Assembly: GCA_904502045.1 (NCBI GenBank)
Contig: CAJGEB010000028.1
Coordinates: forward strand, 1 to 9,979
Direction: 5' to 3'
Origin: an uncultured Oscillospiraceae bacterium
GTDB lineage: Bacteria > Bacillota > Clostridia > Oscillospirales > Ruminococcaceae
Length of the DNA: 9,979 bases
Shown here: positions 5,548 through 9,979 of the stretch, one piece after another
Layout: every line of letters starts with the position of its first letter
Position numbering within the stretch: position 1 is the stretch's first letter
Position numbers and translations under genes: made by a program
Notes under the pieces: generated by a model
What the model was told of the DNA's origin: nothing
The model's database searches: none
The model's input: the letters and a program-made list of their open reading frames with translations, nothing else

Positions 5548-6747
5548 TTGACAAAATCGGGAGTAAATATAAGTGATATTAAAGAAAACAACAGAACGTT
5601 AATATTGAAGCATATATGTACTAACAGCGGAATATCAAGAATAGAGCTTGCGCGAGTGACCGGACTTACAAAAATGACACTTACTAATATTACAAATGAC
5701 CTTATAAAAGCGGGACTTATCCGCGAGAGTACAGAAACCTCCGAAAATGCAGGGCAAACGATAAGCAATTCGGTTGGAAGAAAGCCGATAATGCTTACTA
5801 TTTCAGAGGATTCGCCGGTAGCGGTCGGAGTGTGGGTATCAAGAGACTACTGTGCCGGAGTTCTCACCGACTTAAAAGCAAATATTATAGCTGAAAACAG
5901 AATTGATTTTGTTGAAAATGAAAATAAAGATACCTTAATGGAGAAGGTAATAGCGTGTGCAAAATACTTGTGCGGGAAATCGCAACGTAAAGTGGTTGGA
6001 GTGGGAATAAGCTCAATAGGACCCGTAGACGTAAGGAGAGGAATACTTCTTAAGCCTGCAAATTTTTACGGGATAGCTAATTTAAATGTGTGTGCTGAGG
6101 TAAGTGAAGCGTTGGGGGGAATCCCGACATATATAGAGAAGGATATGGATGCGTCGGCACTTGCGGAAAGGTACTTTGGTAACGGGAAAAATACCCCTAA
6201 TTTTATATATGTAGGAATAACGAACGGTATCGGAAGCGGAATAATATCGGGCGGGGAGCTGTTTCACGGCGGCTCCGGCTTCGGAGGCGAATTCGGACAC
6301 ACCTCGATTGATTACAAAGGGGAGCTGTGTCATTGTAAGAACAGAGGCTGCATAGAGATGTATGCGAGTGTGCCGAATATCTTGAATAACTACAATAAGA
6401 AGCAGGAAAACAAAGCGAAGGACTTATCGGAGCTGATCGAACTGTCGCAAAAAGACATCGGAGCAAGGGAGTACATTGAAGATATATGCGAAAAGCTTGC
6501 AATAGCACTCGCGAGCCTTTCGAATGTACTTGATCCCTCTACAATAATAATAGGTCATGAAGGATATTATTTCAGCGACTATATGTTAAAGATTATAGAG
6601 AAGCGATTGAACGATTATATATTGGTAAGCGGATATAAGAAGATAAAGGTGCAGCGTTCGGACTTTGAAGACGGAGCATCAATAATAGGAGCCGCCACAA
6701 TAGTAATGGATAAGATATTCAACAACGAGCTGAGCGTGTTGAACTGA
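5548..6747 (+). CDS. ROK-family transcriptional regulator (NagC/XylR type)
   Basis: A 399-aa protein, typical of ROK repressors rather than the ~300-aa ROK kinases because of its N-terminal winged helix-turn-helix (about residues 14-60, with ISRIELARVTGLTKMTLTNI). The sugar-kinase-like domain follows from about 90. The ROK zinc signature is intact: His251 in GEFGHTS, then Cys261, Cys263 and Cys268 in CHCKNRGC. The glycine-rich stretch ITNGIGSGIISGGELFHGGSG precedes it in two parts (225-243). The first phosphate motif, normally DIGGT, is replaced by WVSRD (96-100), and the ENDAN catalytic motif reads EKDMDA (197-202) although Asp199 remains, so it probably does not phosphorylate sugar. Translation starts at TTG. 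It is divergent from the ABC exporter operon, sharing a promoter region, and is followed after 23 nt by a small membrane protein gene. Control of itself and the exporter is inferred; the ligand is unknown. Confidence 0.92.
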   Translation: MTKSGVNISDIKENNRTLILKHICTNSGISRIELARVTGLTKMTLTNITNDLIKAGLIRESTETSENAGQTISNSVGRKPIMLTISEDSPVAVGVWVSRDYCAGVLTDLKANIIAENRIDFVENENKDTLMEKVIACAKYLCGKSQRKVVGVGISSIGPVDVRRGILLKPANFYGIANLNVCAEVSEALGGIPTYIEKDMDASALAERYFGNGKNTPNFIYVGITNGIGSGIISGGELFHGGSGFGGEFGHTSIDYKGELCHCKNRGCIEMYASVPNILNNYNKKQENKAKDLSELIELSQKDIGAREYIEDICEKLAIALASLSNVLDPSTIIIGHEGYYFSDYMLKIIEKRLNDYILVSGYKKIKVQRSDFEDGASIIGAATIVMDKIFNNELSVLN

Positions 6748-6770
6748 ATAGATATTGGAGTGAAAATCGG

Positions 6771-7043
6771 ATGAGAATATTTAAATATATTACATCGGCA
6801 TTATGCATAATATCAGCAATATTGTGCTTAGGAGTACCATACTTAAGCAGCTGTATGCAAAGCTATTATAAAGCTCAGATAGATATTTATTCTTATAACA
6901 CACAAGAGTTGCTTGACAAAAAGAAATTTTGGGCGAATCTTGGGGAATCTCCGATTATGTTATATATTTTTATTTTATGCTTCATCATTTTATTTACGGT
7001 ATTAATAATAGAACGAGTGAGAAAAAAGAAAGAGATTCAATAA
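6771..7043 (+). CDS. Small two-helix membrane protein of unknown function
   Basis: A 90-aa protein I do not recognise. Two hydrophobic helices are evident, at about residues 6-28 and 61-81, joined by a ~30-residue polar loop rich in Tyr, Lys and Asp. Arg2 and Lys5 at the N-terminus and RVRKKK after helix 2 (82-87) predict both ends in the cytoplasm and the loop outside. No lipobox or clear signal-peptidase site is visible, so the first helix is probably retained. The start is the ATG 23 nt after the ROK stop; GGAG at 6757-6760 is a slightly distant (10 nt) ribosome site. The gene should be cotranscribed with the ROK regulator and ends just before a terminator hairpin. A link to the divergent exporter is possible only by position. 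Confidence 0.72.
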   Translation: MRIFKYITSALCIISAILCLGVPYLSSCMQSYYKAQIDIYSYNTQELLDKKKFWANLGESPIMLYIFILCFIILFTVLIIERVRKKKEIQ

Positions 7044-7054
7044 AGTTGTAAGTG

Positions 7055-7086
7055 AAAAAACGGTCGAGCAATCGACCGTTTTCTTT
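7055..7086. terminator. Bidirectional terminator between convergent units
   Basis: AAAACGGTCG (7057-7066) and CGACCGTTTT (7073-7082) form a perfect 10-bp stem around AGCAAT. On the minus strand the stem runs into six T residues right after the 106-aa gene; on the plus strand it is followed by TTTTCTTT after the small membrane protein gene. It thus serves both converging transcripts. Confidence 0.88.
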
Positions 7087-7405
7087 ATCTGTAATATTTG
7101 TAATAAGCGACATAAGCGGTAGTTTCGCCGGAATCTTCGGTATATGTAAGAACGATACCCTCAAGGCTGAGTAAAGTAGCAGCGTGAATGCGGTCTATTT
7201 TCCCTCTGAAAACGTCGACATTATTGCATACGATAGAGAGCTCGTCATCCATAACATTTATACAGCCTGCCCGACCGATAATGACCTCGCCGTCGGGTTC
7301 GCGTTTTAAAACATAGCGGATCGGTTTTTGGTCCAAGCTGCGAATGAGCTCGGAGTTCATTTGAGCTTCCTTTTTTTCGTTTTTGTTTTTTTTGAAAAGA
7401 GCCAT
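7085..7405 (-). CDS. Conserved-looking small protein of unknown function downstream of mutS2
   Basis: A 106-aa protein I cannot assign. The first 15 residues are Lys/Glu-rich and likely disordered (MALFKKNKNEKKEAQ). The rest (about 28-106) alternates hydrophobic and polar residues as in a small all-beta fold, ending in an unusual Tyr cluster (AYVAYYKYYR). There is no signal peptide, membrane helix or cysteine-metal pattern; single Cys at 48 and 60. A GAGGT ribosome site lies 8 nt before the ATG. It begins 33 nt after the mutS2 stop on the same strand and its stop abuts the terminator stem, so it is the last gene of the probable recO-mutS2 transcript. Its coding reality is supported by the ribosome site, spacing and terminator; its role is unknown. 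Confidence 0.75.
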   Translation of the reverse strand: MALFKKNKNEKKEAQMNSELIRSLDQKPIRYVLKREPDGEVIIGRAGCINVMDDELSIVCNNVDVFRGKIDRIHAATLLSLEGIVLTYTEDSGETTAYVAYYKYYR

Positions 7406-7438
7406 AATACTTTACCTCAATTTCGCATATCTAAAAAA

Positions 7439-9817
7439 TTACTTTAACTCCACAACGGTAACACCGTCTTCGCCCTCGCCGAAAACACCGGAGCGAAAGC
7501 TTTTAACAGCCTTGTTATTTTTGAGTTTTTGTCGGACGGCGGTCCTCAAAGCACCGGTACCCTTACCGTGAATGATGGTAACCAAACGAATACCAAGTAA
7601 TATACAGTTATCGAGATAGGCTTCCATCTCCATAATAGCCTCTTCGGTAGTCTGACCGCGCAAATCGAGCTCGGACTGAGCTTTTCTTTCCGAGTTGCTG
7701 GTAACATTTTTAGAAACGCTTCCGGAGTAAGAAACCTTTTTTTTCTCGACAAGCCGGAGCTCCTCGGTCTTGACCTTGGTTTTAATAATACCTGCCTGAA
7801 CGAAAACGTATCCGGAAGAATCGGGGGGAGTAATAACAACGCCCTCTCTGCCGATATTATTGATGAATACCGAATCTCCCGAAACTAAGGGACGGGGTAG
7901 GGAGTAGGCAGAGGATTTTCTTTCCGATATGGGATCCGACACATCATAAAGTGCATTTATGTTAGTTTTCATTTGAGCTTTAGCACGTTTTACTCTGTCG
8001 GAAAAATCGGGGTTATCTTTAGCTTTTCTGATCTCCTCAAGCTCATCCAAAATTTTTCTTGATTCCTCGTTTACCGTTTCTATCATACGGCGCGCCTGCA
8101 TTTTAGCACGTTCGATCTCTTTATTTTTCTCATTTTCGAGGTTACGCCTGAAGTCATCGATCTCTCTTCTGGAGCGTTCCGCTTCAATACGGTGGAGCCG
8201 TGTTTTTTCGAGTTCCTTTTCGATTGACTGGCGGGACTCCTCAAGGTTTGAAACGACCTCTTCAAATCTTGAATTTTCTTTAGAAACGAGCTCACCGGCG
8301 CGGGAAATAATATCATCGGAAATACCCAGACGTTTTGAAATAGCGAAAGCATTTGAGCGTCCGGGAACACCGATAAGCAGCTTATAGGTAGGCTTGAGGG
8401 AAGCTACATCGAATTCACAGCAAGCGTTTTCCACACCCGGAGTCTGAAGTGCAAACATTTTTATTTCGGGATAATGGGTAGTAGCGATGATTTTTGCACC
8501 TATGAGTCTTAATTTTTCAATAATTGAAACAGCGAGTGCAGCTCCCTCGACGGGATCTGTACCTGCACCGAGCTCATCGAGCAGAACAAGGGAGTTGTGG
8601 GTAGCATCGCGCAGAATCTCAATGATATTTTTAATATGAGAAGAAAAAGTGGAAAGGCTTTGCTCAATACTCTGCTCATCTCCGATATCGGCAAAGATAT
8701 TATCAAATATAGCAATCGAGCTGCCGTCTGCAGCAGGAATCATAAGTCCGCAGGCAGCCATAAGGGAGAGAAGTCCCACCGTTTTCAAAGTAACGGTTTT
8801 TCCGCCGGTGTTGGGACCTGTAACAACGATGGTATCGAATGAGTAGCCGATTTCTATGTTAATAGGTACAATTTTTGCAGGATCTATCAAAGGATGTCTT
8901 GCCTTTAACAGCTTGACCTCTCCGTTTTTGTTGAGAGAGGGAACGGCCGCCTTCATCTTTGAAGCGAGCTTAACCTTAGCGAAGATTAAATCTATCTGAA
9001 CGAGAGCAGAGTAATTTTCACAAATTACCTCACAATTTCTGCCTACCTCAGAGGAGATAGCAGCAATAATACGGTTCATTTCTTCGCGTTCTTTAGCTTT
9101 GAGGATGCGAATTTCGTTGTTGGCATCAACTACTGCCGCGGGCTCAATAAAGAGAGTAGCGCCGCTTGCGGATGTGTCGTGTACCATACCCTTGATTTCG
9201 TTGCGGTATTCTGATTTTACGGGAACAACGAATCTTCCGTCGCGCATGGTAACGAGATGTTCTTGGAGATATTTTGAGGTAGCGGAAGAGGAGATGATCT
9301 TTTCGAGCTGATCTCTTATTTTGGATTCATTTCTCTTTATACTGCGGCGAATATCTCTCAAATCATCGCTTGCAGTATCAGCGAGCTCTTCGTCGGAGAG
9401 AATACTGTCGGATATAAGGGTTTCGAGCTCGGGCAGGGGGAAGAGGGAATCAAAAAGCGGAGTAAGAGAGGAGTCTGTATCACCGGTAGAGATTTTATAA
9501 TTGCAAACCGAGCTTACCGTCCTGAGAACGAAAGCTACCTCTAAAAGCTCGGCGAGTGAAAGTGAGGAACCAACCTCGGCGAGCTTAACCTTTGATATGA
9601 TATTTTTAATTCCGCGCACCGAAGGGTACCCGAAGCTGTCGCTCATAACAGCGGCATCGGAGGTATATGAAAGCAGCTGTCTTACTTCGCTTATGTCATT
9701 TGAAGGAATAAGCTCAAGAGCGGCATTTTTACTGTCTGTGCAGCTGCAGCAATCGGCAAGAGCGGACAAGACCTTGTCAAGCTCAAGGATTTTACAGTAT
9801 TTTTTTACATAACTCAT
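7439..9817 (-). CDS. mutS2: MutS2 family ATPase/Smr endonuclease (recombination suppression, ribosome rescue)
   Basis: A 792-aa protein, close to the usual 780-790. The ATG at 9817 is preferred over the in-frame TTG at 9835 because AAAGGA (9827-9832) lies 9 nt before the ATG and the TTG overlaps the upstream stop codon. In order: core/lever region (1-320), MutS-type ATPase with Walker A GPNTGGKT (334-341), Walker B LLDELGAGTD (Asp414, Glu415) and ATTHYPE (His448), a long charged coiled coil (about 509-624), a KOW-like beta domain (about 645-690) and a C-terminal Smr domain with LDLRG (717-721) and HGKGTG (750-755), the Smr nuclease signatures. It lacks the mismatch-reading N-terminal domain of MutS. 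Family members restrain recombination and, in Bacillus, act on collided ribosomes. It follows the probable recO after 14 nt, so the two are likely cotranscribed; no promoter was seen between them. Confidence 0.96.
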   Translation of the reverse strand: MSYVKKYCKILELDKVLSALADCCSCTDSKNAALELIPSNDISEVRQLLSYTSDAAVMSDSFGYPSVRGIKNIISKVKLAEVGSSLSLAELLEVAFVLRTVSSVCNYKISTGDTDSSLTPLFDSLFPLPELETLISDSILSDEELADTASDDLRDIRRSIKRNESKIRDQLEKIISSSATSKYLQEHLVTMRDGRFVVPVKSEYRNEIKGMVHDTSASGATLFIEPAAVVDANNEIRILKAKEREEMNRIIAAISSEVGRNCEVICENYSALVQIDLIFAKVKLASKMKAAVPSLNKNGEVKLLKARHPLIDPAKIVPINIEIGYSFDTIVVTGPNTGGKTVTLKTVGLLSLMAACGLMIPAADGSSIAIFDNIFADIGDEQSIEQSLSTFSSHIKNIIEILRDATHNSLVLLDELGAGTDPVEGAALAVSIIEKLRLIGAKIIATTHYPEIKMFALQTPGVENACCEFDVASLKPTYKLLIGVPGRSNAFAISKRLGISDDIISRAGELVSKENSRFEEVVSNLEESRQSIEKELEKTRLHRIEAERSRREIDDFRRNLENEKNKEIERAKMQARRMIETVNEESRKILDELEEIRKAKDNPDFSDRVKRAKAQMKTNINALYDVSDPISERKSSAYSLPRPLVSGDSVFINNIGREGVVITPPDSSGYVFVQAGIIKTKVKTEELRLVEKKKVSYSGSVSKNVTSNSERKAQSELDLRGQTTEEAIMEMEAYLDNCILLGIRLVTIIHGKGTGALRTAVRQKLKNNKAVKSFRSGVFGEGEDGVTVVELK

Positions 9818-9826
9818 AACAAAAGA

Positions 9827-9832
9827 TCCTTT
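9827..9832 (-). promoter_or_regulatory. Ribosome binding site that decides the mutS2 start
   Basis: AAAGGA on the minus strand, 9 nt before ATG at 9817. It lies inside the longer frame that begins with TTG at 9835, which argues for the ATG. Confidence 0.7.
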
Positions 9833-9979
9833 CAAAGAACAGAACTTAAGAAATCAAGAGTTTTAGGTTTTTTATCTATGCAAAAAAGAAGGTATTTTTC
9901 TGCAATTTCGCTTAAAATCTTGAGGTTATCATCACCCAATGAGAAGTTATATATTTTGTTATCCTCGGAATAGATAATG
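9832..9979 (-). CDS. recO: C-terminal end of probable DNA repair protein RecO (partial)
   Basis: An open minus-strand frame enters from the right edge and ends at TGA (9832-9834), giving the last 48 residues of a protein. The sequence (NFSLGDDNLKILSEIAEKYL, then KKPKTLDFLSSVL at the end) resembles the end of RecO, whose C-terminus commonly has a basic stretch followed by SLDFL/SLEFL-like residues. RecO anneals single strands and loads RecA with RecR. The position immediately before mutS2, with the stop 14 nt from its ATG, fits a recO-mutS2 unit. With only 48 residues visible, the identification is moderate; another helical C-terminus remains possible. Confidence 0.55.
   Translation of the reverse strand, partial: IIYSEDNKIYNFSLGDDNLKILSEIAEKYLLFCIDKKPKTLDFLSSVL

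Noticed and set aside
5481..5768. Minus-strand 95-codon frame
   Set aside because: It lies across the ROK promoter and the ROK helix-turn-helix coding region on the opposite strand; a shadow frame.
6082..6508. Minus-strand frames of 83 and 101 codons
   Set aside because: Antisense to the conserved ROK zinc-site region; composition (Ser/Arg/Cys-rich) is typical of shadow translation.
1..9979. Mobile elements, CRISPR arrays, tRNA or rRNA genes
   Set aside because: No spaced repeat array, transposase or integrase motif, terminal inverted repeats or structural RNA was recognised when reading both strands.

Overview
The window looks like ordinary chromosome from a low-to-moderate GC Gram-positive bacterium, most likely a Clostridia member (Oscillospiraceae/Ruminococcaceae-like). 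This rests on strong GGAGG-type ribosome binding sites, consensus TTGACA/TATAAT promoters, GTG and TTG starts, the recO-mutS2 arrangement, and family resemblance of the ABC, ROK and dehydrogenase proteins. The taxonomic call is an inference from protein style; no search was possible. No rRNA, tRNA, CRISPR array, insertion sequence, integrase or phage gene was seen.

Layout: (1) 1-1560, minus strand: a DeoR-family regulator with its own promoter, followed 37 bases downstream by a SorE-like zinc-binding sugar alcohol/sugar phosphate dehydrogenase that runs off the left edge. This is the beginning of a probable sugar or polyol utilisation operon. A perfect tandem 10-bp repeat over the regulator's -10 box is a good candidate operator. 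(2) 1645-5470, minus strand: two translationally coupled ABC exporter half-transporters (579 and 629 aa) forming a heterodimer of the TM287/288 type with one degenerate ATP site, ended by an intrinsic terminator. (3) 5430-5547: a compact divergent promoter region in which the -35 hexamers of the ABC operon and of the ROK gene are only 6 bp apart. The ABC transcript would have a ~115-nt leader holding a 9-bp inverted repeat and a possible 11-codon upstream ORF. (4) 5548-7043, plus strand: a ROK-family transcriptional regulator (TTG start) and a small two-helix membrane protein. (5) 7057-7082: a terminator hairpin between convergent units that can serve both strands. (6) 7085-9979, minus strand: end of a gene that is probably recO, then mutS2, then a 106-aa protein of unknown function.

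How they fit together: the DeoR protein probably senses a phosphorylated sugar and controls itself and the dehydrogenase operon. The ROK protein has lost its kinase phosphate-binding motif, so it is likely a pure regulator; its position suggests it controls itself and the divergent ABC exporter, linking export to a carbohydrate or related signal. recO-mutS2 is a housekeeping repair/ribosome-quality unit.

Nothing here amounts to a clear new system. The best leads are the ROK/ABC divergent control region with its structured leader, the tandem repeat operator at deoR, and two uncharacterised small proteins (90 and 106 aa).
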